Assembly: GCA_017454265.1 (NCBI GenBank)
Contig: JAFTDJ010000044.1
Span: 1-34,388 of the forward strand
DNA: 34,388 bases
DNA from: Bacteroidales bacterium
Lineage (GTDB): Bacteria > Bacteroidota > Bacteroidia > Bacteroidales > UBA932
Reading direction: 5' to 3'
Shown here: piece by piece, positions 7,996 to 16,513 of the stretch
How the letters are laid out: each line of letters starts with the position of its first letter
How positions within the stretch are numbered: the first letter of the stretch is position 1
Made by a program: the position numbers and the translations under genes
Notes under the pieces: model-generated
The model's input: only the letters and a program-made list of their open reading frames with translations
What the model was told of the DNA's origin: nothing
Databases searched by the model: none

Positions 7996-9733
7996 AAAGT
8001 TTCTTCAACGATTACCGGAGAGAACCCGTCTGCTCCTGCTCAGTTTTGTAGTGGGAGTCTGCTCCGGGTTTGCTGCAGTATTTCTTACCTGGTGTATAGA
8101 CAGCATAAAGAATATCCTGGACGGGACTCTGTCATTCTCCAATAATCTTCAGTATCTCATCCTTCCTGGAGTGGGAATGCTGTTGTCTTTGCTGCTACTG
8201 CGGTACGTGGTGCGTGACAATATCAGTCACGGTGTTACCAAAGTGCTTCTTGCAGTGAGCAGGGGAGAGTCCAAGATAAAGCCGCACAACATGTGGTCCT
8301 CCGTGCTGACCTCTTCCATCACGATAGGATTCGGCGGCTCCGTAGGTGCGGAAGCTCCCATCGTATATACAGGTGCGGCAATAGGGAGCAATATCGGGCG
8401 GGTGTGCGACCTGTCTTACAGAAATATTACGGTGCTGTTGGGCTGCGGCGCCGCAGGTGCCATTGCCGGCATATTCAAGGCTCCGCTTGCCGGAGTCTTG
8501 TTCACGATGGAGATTCTGCTTTTCAACCTGTCCCTGTCGTCTATGCTCCCTCTGCTGATTTCTACCATTTCAGCAACAGTCGTAGCGTATATTTTCAGGG
8601 GCCAGACTCCTATGTTTGCCTGTGCATTGACTCCTTTCTCTATGGGGAACATCCCGTTCTACGTATTGATGGGGGTGATTCTGGGCTTCGGCTCGTTGTA
8701 TTTCACCGGTACTACATTGTGGCTTGAAGATAAGCTGGGAAAGCTCGGCAACGGCTACCTTCGCTGGGCTCTGTGCGCTGTTGCTCTGGGCCTTATGATT
8801 TTCCTTTTTCCACAGCTTTACGGCGAAGGCTACTCCGTTCTGGAAGACCTTCTGAACGGGCGCGATATCGCAGATGGACAGCATTCAGTGTTGAGGTTCA
8901 TACTCGGTTCAAACTGGGGCGTCGTGCTGTTCTTCCTGATGGTTTTCTTCGTGAAAGTGCTCGCAATGACAGCTACCAATGCCGGAGGTGGCAACGGCGG
9001 AACTTTTGGCCCCACACTGTTCTGTGGGGCTATTGCAGGCTTTGTGGTGGCAAGGACTTTCAACTTGATGGGCGCATCGGTGCCCGAACAGAATTTCGTG
9101 CTGGTGGGTATGGCGGCCATGATGGCTGGTGTGATGCAGGCGCCTATGACGGCTATCTTCCTCATTGCCGAGATATCCGGCGGATACGATCTGCTGGTGC
9201 CTCTGATTATTGCCTCAACCGTTTCCTACGGTACAGTGCGTCTGTTCAACAAGTATTCCATTTATACCAAGCGTATTGCGCAGAGCGGCGATTTGCTTAC
9301 GCACGACAACGACCAGGCGGCGTTGACGCTTATGAGTACGGCTTCCCTCATCAGGGACAAGTATCCGCGTATATACATAGGAGGACATCTGAGAGAAGTG
9401 GTGTCTGCCATCCAGGATAACAACGCAGCAGTTGCGGCTGTTCTGGACAAGAAGGGGCGCTTTCAGGGACTTATAGATATCGGCAATATACGCAAATATT
9501 TGTTGCGCACCGATTTATATGATATCGTAAAGGTTGTGAATGTGATGGAACAGGCTCCCGCCCTCATACTGGAAAACGAAAAAATGGAAAGCGTGATGCA
9601 GAAATTCGACACTACAGGTGCGTGGCGCCTTCCGGTAGTGGATGAAGCTCGTCACTATAAAGGTTTTATTTCCCGTTCCCGCCTGCTTATGGCATATAGG
9701 GAGGAACTCAAGATGATATCAAACTCAGACTAG
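7973..9733 (+). CDS. ClC-type voltage-gated chloride channel/transporter with C-terminal CBS domains
   Basis: This 586-residue membrane protein has the ClC signature motifs in order: GFGGSVGAEAPIV (the GxExP selectivity motif with the gating glutamate present), GCGAAGAIAGIFKAPLAGVLF, and GGNGGTFGPTLFCGAIAG, followed by MAGVMQAPMTAIFLIAEISG. After about residue 455 comes a cytoplasmic part consistent with two CBS domains. At the position equivalent to the inner proton glutamate of E. coli ClC-ec1 (E203), alignment by eye puts isoleucine (LFTMEILLF), so coupling to protons may differ; this is tentative. The ATG at 7973 is chosen because it directly precedes the membrane domain; it overlaps the small acidic gene by 23 bases. 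Confidence 0.92.
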   Translation: MTTRRTHKKFLQRLPERTRLLLLSFVVGVCSGFAAVFLTWCIDSIKNILDGTLSFSNNLQYLILPGVGMLLSLLLLRYVVRDNISHGVTKVLLAVSRGESKIKPHNMWSSVLTSSITIGFGGSVGAEAPIVYTGAAIGSNIGRVCDLSYRNITVLLGCGAAGAIAGIFKAPLAGVLFTMEILLFNLSLSSMLPLLISTISATVVAYIFRGQTPMFACALTPFSMGNIPFYVLMGVILGFGSLYFTGTTLWLEDKLGKLGNGYLRWALCAVALGLMIFLFPQLYGEGYSVLEDLLNGRDIADGQHSVLRFILGSNWGVVLFFLMVFFVKVLAMTATNAGGGNGGTFGPTLFCGAIAGFVVARTFNLMGASVPEQNFVLVGMAAMMAGVMQAPMTAIFLIAEISGGYDLLVPLIIASTVSYGTVRLFNKYSIYTKRIAQSGDLLTHDNDQAALTLMSTASLIRDKYPRIYIGGHLREVVSAIQDNNAAVAAVLDKKGRFQGLIDIGNIRKYLLRTDLYDIVKVVNVMEQAPALILENEKMESVMQKFDTTGAWRLPVVDEARHYKGFISRSRLLMAYREELKMISNSD

Positions 9734-9739
9734 AGTTTT

Positions 9740-9770
9740 TTTGCAGTTTCGCCGAAAAGGCTTATATTTG
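9740..9770 (+). promoter_or_regulatory. tRNA-Thr promoter (perfect Bacteroidetes consensus)
   Basis: TTTG at 9740-9743 is followed after exactly 19 bases by TATATTTG at 9763-9770, a perfect match to the -33/-7 consensus read by the Bacteroidetes primary sigma factor. The tRNA begins ten bases later. The promoter begins just seven bases after the ClC stop codon. Confidence 0.85.
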
Positions 9771-9779
9771 CAGTCCCAA

Positions 9780-9852
9780 GCCACTTTAGCTCAGTCGGTA
9801 GAGCAGCGCATTCGTAACGCGCAGGTCGTCAGTTCGAGCCTGATGAGTGGCT
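9780..9852 (+). tRNA. tRNA-Thr (anticodon CGT)
   Basis: The 73 bases fold as a standard cloverleaf. The acceptor GCCACTT pairs with GAGTGGC (one G-T), the D arm is GCTC...GAGC, the anticodon loop is TTCGTAA with anticodon CGT, and the T arm is GTCAG TTCGAGC CTGAT with one pair unmatched. The closing base pair of the anticodon loop is A-C rather than A-T. CCA is not encoded. The discriminator base T at 9852 is also the last base of the convergent AraC gene's stop codon. Confidence 0.95.
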
Positions 9853-10769
9853 CAAAATTCAGTCAGAGACTTTCTTGCGGAGTCCCGGTAGTCTGAGGGA
9901 GATACTCCCACCAGTCTCTTGAAATAGCGTCCGAACAGAGCCTGGGTAGGGAAATTCAATTCATACGCGATTTGCTGAACTGTATTTACGGTAGAATACA
10001 GTTGTGCCTTGGCATCCAGGATGACATAATCTTCAATCCACTGAATGGCGGACTTTCCGCTGGCATGCTTGATGAGCGTCGTCATATATTTGGCCGAAAG
10101 GTTCATCTGGTCCGCGTAGAACCTTACATCTCGGTGCTCGCGGTAGTGAAGCTTTACCAGTTGCAGAAATTGCATCATGACTTCGCCGTGGCGTTGCTGG
10201 TTCTCTTTTTCCGGTGACGGGATGTTGAGCATGGAGCTTGTCATTTGGAAAAACAACTTGCTGAGCAGTCTGAACACTTCTTCCGTATTAAAACTCCCTT
10301 CCTGAAGCTGCATCAGGTCGTTGCACAGTTTTGCGAAGGATCCGAAAGCATCTGCCGTTTTCTGGTCAAGTTTGCGGAAGGGGTTAGCTTCCACGCTTTT
10401 ATAGAAAAGGTAGGTGTCGCCCAGGCTAAGCCGTGAGACAAAGCGCTCTGAAATAAGAAAGAACGTTCCTTTGAAGTCATTGCTGAGCTCCTGGGAGGCC
10501 AGAATCTGACCAGGAAGTCCTATAAGCATGGAATTTTGGGTAATCTGGAATTGGCGCAGGTTTATGGATCCGCGGCCGGAACCTCCGTTGCAGAGCACTA
10601 TCAGGATATGCTTCATCTTGTATGGCTCCCAATTCACTTTAAAATGCGGGTTATGGAGTATAAGGACATCATCCTGGAGACGTTCAATTCCTCCTGCCTT
10701 AGGCAGGTCGATGAGGGACATCTGGAGAGATTCCAGCTGTTTTTGATTGAACTTTTCGTTTTGTGCCAT
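9852..10769 (-). CDS. AraC-family transcriptional regulator
   Basis: This 305-residue protein has an N-terminal cupin-like sensor domain (about residues 20-150; phrases such as LQDDVLILHNPHF and NSMLIGLPGQI) and a C-terminal AraC DNA-binding domain (about 205-305) with two helix-turn-helix units: VRFYADQMNLSAKYMTTLIK and VQQIAYELNFPTQALFGRYF, followed by KRLVGVSPSDYR. It is divergent from the DUF4493/PCMD operon across 161 bases that hold four copies of an 11-base half-site in two 21-bp-spaced pairs, so it very probably controls that operon and itself. The ATG at 10769 is preferred to a TTG two codons earlier. The 3' end abuts tRNA-Thr, with one shared base. Confidence 0.92.
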   Translation of the reverse strand: MAQNEKFNQKQLESLQMSLIDLPKAGGIERLQDDVLILHNPHFKVNWEPYKMKHILIVLCNGGSGRGSINLRQFQITQNSMLIGLPGQILASQELSNDFKGTFFLISERFVSRLSLGDTYLFYKSVEANPFRKLDQKTADAFGSFAKLCNDLMQLQEGSFNTEEVFRLLSKLFFQMTSSMLNIPSPEKENQQRHGEVMMQFLQLVKLHYREHRDVRFYADQMNLSAKYMTTLIKHASGKSAIQWIEDYVILDAKAQLYSTVNTVQQIAYELNFPTQALFGRYFKRLVGVSPSDYRDSARKSLTEF

Positions 10770-10782
10770 ATTCAATAAGAGT

Positions 10783-10864
10783 GCAATTGTTCCGTAAAAT
10801 TAAGCAATATTTCCACATTTGAACAAATAAAAGGAATAATTGCATAACAATAAGGAATTATTGT
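10783..10864. promoter_or_regulatory. Divergent AraC operator array: four half-sites, 21-bp spacing
   Basis: Four copies of a motif with consensus RCAATWDTTCC lie between the AraC gene and the surface operon. On the plus strand there is GCAATTGTTCC (10783-10793) and GCAATATTTCC (10804-10814). In opposite orientation there is GGAATAATTGC (10833-10843) and GGAATTATTGT (10854-10864). Starts within each pair are exactly 21 bases apart, two helical turns, as for tandem AraC half-sites. The pair nearest the operon ends 25 bases before its -7 box, so the last site lies just upstream of the expected -33 region, where an activator would touch RNA polymerase. The other pair lies over the regulator's own promoter region, suggesting autoregulation. 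Confidence 0.75.
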
Positions 10865-10889
10865 GAACAGAAATGCTGTGAGATTGGAG

Positions 10890-10897
10890 TATTTTTG
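10890..10897 (+). promoter_or_regulatory. -7 box of the surface-lipoprotein operon
   Basis: TATTTTTG matches TAnnTTTG and lies 33 bases before the first ATG. There is no TTTG at the -33 position (about 10867-10870), as expected for a promoter that depends on an activator. Confidence 0.5.
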
Positions 10898-10930
10898 CCG
10901 CTCGACAAAACGATAATTAGTTAGTGTAGT

Positions 10931-13117
10931 ATGAAGAATCATTTCTTGCAGTACATTCTATTGCCCTTCTTGTTGGCCGGATGTACAGCAGAAAAGTTTG
11001 ATGGTACGACAGCCTGCGAAGGCGCCATCAGGCTTTCTCTTTCGCAGGAGGGCCCGGAAACAAAATCCGTCTTGGAAGATCTGCCTTCGCTGGATGATTT
11101 TGAGGTGGAGATATACAGCGCGAACGCAATTCGCCTGTATCGCGATTCCTATGCACGTAGCAAAAACACCCTCATTAAACTCAATGCCGGCCAGTTCCGA
11201 CTGGTAGCTCATTATGGTGACACACTGGGCGCCGGTTTCGGGAAGCCATATTTTCTGGCCGATGAAGCTTTTACAGTACACGGATATGCAGAGAATAATG
11301 GCCGGCCGGACGAAGTGGCGGCTACTGCCCGTCTTTCCAATGTACGCATGACTGTGCAGCAGGGTACCAATCTCCGCAGCTCATACGAAGACGCTTACGT
11401 GGTGGTACGTCATGCCCGCTACACCAAGAAACAGGTGAAATTCGTTCAGGATGAAACCCGTTTCGGCTACATCCCCGGCGGAGACCTGTACCTGGAAGTG
11501 TACGCCAAGCTTTTTACCGGTGAATGGAAGTACTACAAAAGCGAGCCTGTCTCATACCTCCCCAACGACAACGTAACGTTCAAGGTGGATGCTGCCGGAC
11601 GCGACGGCTCCATCTCGGTGAACATTGAAGTGGACCGCAGCGTAGAAACCATAACCGTAGAGGAACTTATCGGAGAAAACGCCCTCCCCGCGCGTGAACC
11701 TTATTTCGTATTTAACGGTGACAAGGACGGCGATTATACTTACAGCTGCAATGCCGGTTTTGTAAAAACCGTGAGCGATGCCATCCTGACCCTAAGCGCA
11801 GGAGCCAGCACGGGTATTGCGAGCGTAGTGCTGCATACTGAGTCTGGCTTTGTCACTCTTCCCGACGTGGATCTGGTCTCCACTTCCGGTTCGGAAAAGC
11901 AGCTGCTGGTCTCCGCCGGTCTGGACTGGCAGGCAGGCGTCACCAGCAACCTGGGTTATGTTGACTTCAGCGGCCTCGTAAACCGGATGATAGAGAGCGG
12001 CGGCGCGGCATCGGCCAGCTTTACCCTTAGCTTCACCGACGGGGTTGGGCAGCAGGTGCAGGGCACCTTCTCGCTGGAAGTAAAGCCATTCAGCGCCACG
12101 GTAACGGTCCCGGATGTGAATATCTGGGCCTGGAAGATGACAGGCGTCACAGCTGTTGTGGAGGGTGTGGAAACTATTCCTTCCAATGCTGCCATGGGAC
12201 TGCAGTGGAGTACCGACGGCGTTTCCTGGAGTTCAGAGAAGGCACCGGAGTCTGTCAGCGGCAACACCCTTTCCTTCGGTGACATTACCGGCCTGAGCCC
12301 TGCTACGGCCTATCGCTTCCGGGTGGTGCCCATGCATATGGCAGACCGCGCTTCTGTAACCTCCGGCGCCTTCACCACAGAAGCTGCACTTCAGGTGGGG
12401 AACAACGGATTTGAGGAATATACGGCCCAAAGCTATACCACTCCGGTTACTTTGGCCAGCGATTTCAAGGTAACCTGGTGGCAGCTGTACGGCAATGCTT
12501 CAGGCGCCTGGTGGGGAGTAAACGCATTACAAACCATCGAGAGCGGCAAAGTGGCCACCGCATATCAGGACTATAAAACATATCCTTGTGTAGCGGTGTT
12601 CAATTCCGGATCCTATTCAGGAAACAGCGTGATGCTTGCTACCGTATATATCGGTAATTCCGTGGCGTCGGAAATCACTCATGGAGACACCAATTATCCC
12701 GGTGAAATTTTCCTCGGAACCGCCAATAACAAGAACAAGGGTTCCTGGGCCAAAACGTCCGAGGGCCATTCCTTTGCCAGCCGCCCGTCGGCCCTGTCTT
12801 TCATGCATCGTTTCAATCCCAACGGCCCGGCTTACTATGCGCAGATCCAGGTGTTGGATGCCTCCGGCAACGTGATAGGATCCGGTGAAAAGAATGACGG
12901 AACTGCTGCAGTGGACGCATGGACGCGGGTAACCATACCAATAACCTATACGGCTGTGAACCGGAAAGCTGCCAGCCTTCGTATCAGCATACGTTCCTCA
13001 AAGAATGGTGGCGAAGGCGCCCGTAAACTGTCGGACATTTCTACATTGTCTGGCACTCATAAGATTTACTGCGGCAACGCACTTTATGTAGATAACGTGG
13101 AACTCCTTTACCAATAA
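10931..13117 (+). CDS. Lipoprotein with DUF4493-like, Fn3-like and PCMD-like domains
   Basis: This 728-residue protein is the first gene of the operon. The signal peptide ends in the lipobox LAGC (Cys18), so the mature protein is lipidated. Residues of about 30-235 resemble DUF4493 (GAIRLSLSQ ... LDDFEVEIYSAN ... LIKLNAGQFRLVAHYGD). A fibronectin-III-like segment follows around 390-485 (MTGVTAVVEGVETIP ... GLSPATAYRFRVVP). The C-terminal 240 residues (NNGFEEY to YVDNVELLYQ) look like a jelly-roll related to the putative carbohydrate metabolism domain, but more diverged than in the fourth lipoprotein. The function is unknown; a glycan-binding or adhesive surface protein is inferred. The gene that follows starts six bases after the stop. 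Confidence 0.75.
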   Translation: MKNHFLQYILLPFLLAGCTAEKFDGTTACEGAIRLSLSQEGPETKSVLEDLPSLDDFEVEIYSANAIRLYRDSYARSKNTLIKLNAGQFRLVAHYGDTLGAGFGKPYFLADEAFTVHGYAENNGRPDEVAATARLSNVRMTVQQGTNLRSSYEDAYVVVRHARYTKKQVKFVQDETRFGYIPGGDLYLEVYAKLFTGEWKYYKSEPVSYLPNDNVTFKVDAAGRDGSISVNIEVDRSVETITVEELIGENALPAREPYFVFNGDKDGDYTYSCNAGFVKTVSDAILTLSAGASTGIASVVLHTESGFVTLPDVDLVSTSGSEKQLLVSAGLDWQAGVTSNLGYVDFSGLVNRMIESGGAASASFTLSFTDGVGQQVQGTFSLEVKPFSATVTVPDVNIWAWKMTGVTAVVEGVETIPSNAAMGLQWSTDGVSWSSEKAPESVSGNTLSFGDITGLSPATAYRFRVVPMHMADRASVTSGAFTTEAALQVGNNGFEEYTAQSYTTPVTLASDFKVTWWQLYGNASGAWWGVNALQTIESGKVATAYQDYKTYPCVAVFNSGSYSGNSVMLATVYIGNSVASEITHGDTNYPGEIFLGTANNKNKGSWAKTSEGHSFASRPSALSFMHRFNPNGPAYYAQIQVLDASGNVIGSGEKNDGTAAVDAWTRVTIPITYTAVNRKAASLRISIRSSKNGGEGARKLSDISTLSGTHKIYCGNALYVDNVELLYQ

Positions 13118-13123
13118 GCGAAT

Positions 13124-14368
13124 ATGAAAAAGATACTCTATATTGTCGCAGTCGCTGCCGCAGTTGCAGCCTGCACCGTACAAAAAACACCCGAAGGTAC
13201 CGGCATGCTTTCCCTGACGGCTGCGCAGGAGGGCGTTTATGCCACCAAGGCCAATGACGTGCTGGCCGATTTCGTAGTTGATATCGTACGTCCTTCCGAT
13301 GGCTGGACCAAGCACTACGACCGCTACATCGACATCCCCCAGACTATTTCCCTGGGCAGCGGGGATTATACCATTACCGTGGCTTCGCCACAGTTCAGGA
13401 ATGCCGCGTGGGATTTGCCGTATTACAAAGGAACTGCCGACTTCACCATTCGTGTTGACGAGTTGACTCCGGTCAATGTAACGGCTTCCCTTCAGAATAT
13501 GAAAGTGAGCTTTGTCCTTACTGACAACTTCAAGAATGAGCTCACTTCTTACACAATCGTTGTGACCAACGCTTCGTCCTGGGATGCATCCGATGCTGCA
13601 AGCAAGACACTTACCTGGTCTTCTGCCACCGGTGACGTGGAGCAGACTGCAGGTTACTTTTCTGTGGCTCCCCTTCGTGTAAAAGTGGATGGCTATCGCG
13701 CCATAGACAATAGCGAAACGCATTCCGAGCTGGTGATACCCAATGTGGCGGCTCAGGACTACCACATTATTACCCTGGACGCCCGTGTGACCGGCCAGAT
13801 GAACGGTATCAGCATAACCATCGACCCTTCTCTGAACGATCGTGAAAGCAGCGTTGAGGTGCCCGGCTGGGATGAAGTTCCCGTCGATGGAGGCAACGAC
13901 CCCGACCCTGAACCTGATCCTGGTCCTGGTCCTGATCCGCAGCCTGCTACCGCGCCGACAATGACCTGGGCTTCGAATCCGGAATTTGCCCGTACGCCGA
14001 TCCGCAGCGAGATGGATGTGAACATTACCATCAATGCCCAGGAAGGTATCCGCGACTTTGTGATTGATGTGGATTCCAGCATTCTGGGAGGAGTGATTGC
14101 CGGTATGGGCGGCGAGTCCAATTCTGACGGTACGGTGAAAATGGACCTGATTAATAACGCCTCTCTGGTGACGGCACTCGGAAACCTTGGCGTTCCTACC
14201 GGGGATCAACTCAAGGATAAGACGGAGGTTGAATTCTCGCTTTCCAATCTGGTTCCCATGATTCTGATGTACTCTCCGGCGAGCGGATCGGAGCATACCT
14301 TTACCCTGAAAGTGACCGACAACAAGAGCCAGAGTCTGGAGAAGGCCATAGTATTCTATGTGGAGTAG
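13124..14368 (+). CDS. DUF4493-like lipoprotein with Asp-Pro linker
   Basis: This 414-residue protein has the lipobox VAAC (Cys17). The N-terminal region (about 25-245) is DUF4493-like: GTGMLSLTAAQEGVYATKA, LADFVVDIVRPSDGW, LGSGDYTITVASP, VTASLQNMKVSFVL. A spacer made of alternating D-P, E-P and G-P follows at about 258-272 and is encoded by near-repeats of CCTGAT/CCTGGT. The last 140 residues form a separate domain that I do not recognise, ending KAIVFYVE. Unlike its neighbours it has no PCMD. The rigid Pro-rich spacer suggests that the last domain is held away from the membrane. Confidence 0.78.
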   Translation: MKKILYIVAVAAAVAACTVQKTPEGTGMLSLTAAQEGVYATKANDVLADFVVDIVRPSDGWTKHYDRYIDIPQTISLGSGDYTITVASPQFRNAAWDLPYYKGTADFTIRVDELTPVNVTASLQNMKVSFVLTDNFKNELTSYTIVVTNASSWDASDAASKTLTWSSATGDVEQTAGYFSVAPLRVKVDGYRAIDNSETHSELVIPNVAAQDYHIITLDARVTGQMNGISITIDPSLNDRESSVEVPGWDEVPVDGGNDPDPEPDPGPGPDPQPATAPTMTWASNPEFARTPIRSEMDVNITINAQEGIRDFVIDVDSSILGGVIAGMGGESNSDGTVKMDLINNASLVTALGNLGVPTGDQLKDKTEVEFSLSNLVPMILMYSPASGSEHTFTLKVTDNKSQSLEKAIVFYVE

Positions 14369-14372
14369 GAAG

Positions 14373-16511
14373 ATGAAAACCAAATTATACCTGATGGCGC
14401 TGCTGGCGCTGGTCGCCTGTTCGCGCGAGGCGGACCGGCTACAGGGTACCGGGTATCTGACTGTCAGGCTGGGTACAGACCTGACGGTAACCCCGGTGGT
14501 GAAATCCCAGGCCGGCGAGCCCGACCCTGTGTTCTCGTTGGAGATCGTTCCGGTGAAAGGAGGAGATTCCATCCATGTTAGCGATTACCGTACCCTGGAA
14601 AGTGAGCCGCTCACCTTGCCGGTAGGAGATTATTCTGTAAAAGCGGTTTCCGGTCCGGATACCAGCCTTAGCTGGGAAAACCCGCGCTATGAGGGGGAAG
14701 CCAATGTAAGCGTGCTTCCCGACCGCATTTGTGAGGCGGTGGTTACCGCTTCGCTTGCACGCACTATGGTAACGGTAGAATTCGATGCTGAAACAGCCGC
14801 TTATTTTACCGAATACCGTGTTACAGTAGCCAATGAGGGCGGAGACGCCCTGGTGTTCAGCCGTGGAAACGGCAACCTGTCCAGGACGGGCTACCTGGCT
14901 GCTTCCGCCTTGGACTGGGACCTTTATATGGTGAATACCCAGGGAACCGCTTACCGGGTTGGCCCGGTGGCTATCGAAAACGTGCAGGCACGGCAGCATT
15001 ATCACTTCAGTTTCAGTATTGACCGTTCGCGTGCCCAGGCAGGCTCGTCCCTGTTGCGCGTGCTGGTAGACGACTCACAGACGGAGAAATACTATCAGTT
15101 GAATCTGGACTTCGGCGTTGACGGGCTGCCCTCCATAAGCGGATATGGTTTCGACCTCTCCAATGGTATTTCCGTGAAAAAGGGAGACGTCAACAATCAC
15201 AGTATTGTGTTATTCAGCGCCCCGCAGGGAATGCGGTCCCTTACGCTCAGCCACAGTGATCCTACGCTTCTTGAGGCAGGTCTGCCGCAGTTCGTGGAAC
15301 TGGTCGATGCCTCGTCATCTACCGTTTCAAATCTTACGGGCGTAGGCGTAGGAGTGCAGGCCGTAGGCTATGGTACCACGGCCACAGAGGTGGACCTCGG
15401 TTCCTTCCTGGGCGGTCTTCCAATGGGCGAGTATTACCTCTCGCTGGATTTGATCGATACCCGTAATCGTTACAGTGCCGCTACAGTGGTGCTCTCCGTG
15501 ACTTCTCCCGTAGAAGCCGAAGCCACCACCGCTAAACCATGGGCCGGTTTTGCCATCCTCAATGGCCGCTGGTTTACCGAAGGACGTCCTTCCGGCCTCC
15601 GCTTCCAATGGAAAAAGGCAGGTGACGGCGAGTGGACCGATTATGCGGGAACCGTTACCTGCAACGATGCCGCTGCTACTTTCAGCGCCGAGTTATATGG
15701 CCTGCAGAGCGCAACTGCTTATATGTTCCGCGTAAAGACGGACAAGGACGAAGAGACGCGCGTAGTTAGCTTCACAACGACTGCGGCGGGAACCATTCCC
15801 AACCTGAGTTTTGACGACTGGTACCAGGACGGCAAAGTCTGGTATGCCGCATCCGGCGCATCTGCCCGCGTGTGGGATTCGGCCAACAAGGGCGCCGCCA
15901 CGTTTATTGGCAGTACCACCACGCCAGAAACTTCGGATGTGGTGCGTGGCAAGGCGGCCCGTATGGAGAGCGCCTACGCCGTGGTGAAGTTTGCAGCCGG
16001 AAACATCTATATCGGCTCTTTCGTGGGTCTGGCCGGTTTGGGCGCCGAACTGGATTGGGGCATGCCCTTCTCTTCCCGTCCGGTTGCCTTGCACGGATAT
16101 TACAAGTACAGCCCAAAGGCCATCGACTACACTGAATCGCCCTACGGTTCCAAGAAGGGGGAAATGGACGCCTGCTCCATAAAGATGTATCTTTGCGACT
16201 GGAGCGCTCCGTTCCGCGTGAACACCTCTACGAGTACATTCCTGCAGGATGACGATCCTTCAATCATAGCTATGTGCGATTTTACCTCAAACGTGGCTAC
16301 CAGCGGTTATGTAGAATTTACATTCCCGCTGCAGTACCGCGACGACCGTACTCCGAAGTACGTGGTAATCGTGGGTGCGGCATCACGCCTGGGTGACTAT
16401 TTCACCGGCGCCAAGGGCTCTATCCTTTGGTTGGACGAACTGTCGCTGGTATATGACGCCGGACAGCTCTCAGAGGAGGAACGCCAGTTGGTAGGTTATC
16501 GCAATCTCTAG
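14373..16511 (+). CDS. DUF4493-PCMD lipoprotein
   Basis: This 712-residue protein starts at the ATG at 14373, which gives a clean signal peptide with lipobox LVAC (Cys16); an ATG at 14358 is in frame but would add MWSRK and overlap the previous gene. The N-terminal part is DUF4493-like (GTGYLTVRLGTDLTV ... TLPVGDYSVKAVSG ... VTASLARTMVTVEF). An Fn3-like segment lies around 395-475 (YGLQSATAYMFRVKTDKDE). The C-terminal 230 residues are a PCMD: LSFDDWYQDGKVWY, RVWDSANKGAATF, RMESAYAVVKFAAGNIYIG, YFTGAKGSILWLDELSLVYD. Despite its name, PCMD has no established activity. The stop is two bases before the TTG start of the barrel gene. Confidence 0.82.
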   Translation: MKTKLYLMALLALVACSREADRLQGTGYLTVRLGTDLTVTPVVKSQAGEPDPVFSLEIVPVKGGDSIHVSDYRTLESEPLTLPVGDYSVKAVSGPDTSLSWENPRYEGEANVSVLPDRICEAVVTASLARTMVTVEFDAETAAYFTEYRVTVANEGGDALVFSRGNGNLSRTGYLAASALDWDLYMVNTQGTAYRVGPVAIENVQARQHYHFSFSIDRSRAQAGSSLLRVLVDDSQTEKYYQLNLDFGVDGLPSISGYGFDLSNGISVKKGDVNNHSIVLFSAPQGMRSLTLSHSDPTLLEAGLPQFVELVDASSSTVSNLTGVGVGVQAVGYGTTATEVDLGSFLGGLPMGEYYLSLDLIDTRNRYSAATVVLSVTSPVEAEATTAKPWAGFAILNGRWFTEGRPSGLRFQWKKAGDGEWTDYAGTVTCNDAAATFSAELYGLQSATAYMFRVKTDKDEETRVVSFTTTAAGTIPNLSFDDWYQDGKVWYAASGASARVWDSANKGAATFIGSTTTPETSDVVRGKAARMESAYAVVKFAAGNIYIGSFVGLAGLGAELDWGMPFSSRPVALHGYYKYSPKAIDYTESPYGSKKGEMDACSIKMYLCDWSAPFRVNTSTSTFLQDDDPSIIAMCDFTSNVATSGYVEFTFPLQYRDDRTPKYVVIVGAASRLGDYFTGAKGSILWLDELSLVYDAGQLSEEERQLVGYRNL

Positions 16512-16513
16512 CA

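Noticed and set aside
9731-9745. T-run after the ClC stop as a terminator
   Set aside because: No hairpin precedes it, and its TTTG is the perfectly placed -33 element of the tRNA-Thr promoter.
10848-10863. Palindrome CAATAAGGAATTATTG as a separate dimer operator
   Set aside because: It is accounted for by the fourth AraC half-site plus chance; the 21-bp direct-repeat reading explains all four copies.
12998-14572. A 524-codon open frame on the minus strand, antisense to the DUF4493 genes
   Set aside because: It is rich in His, Arg and Gly with no recognisable domain and lies opposite three genes with clear signal peptides and family features. It is a shadow of codon bias on the coding strand.
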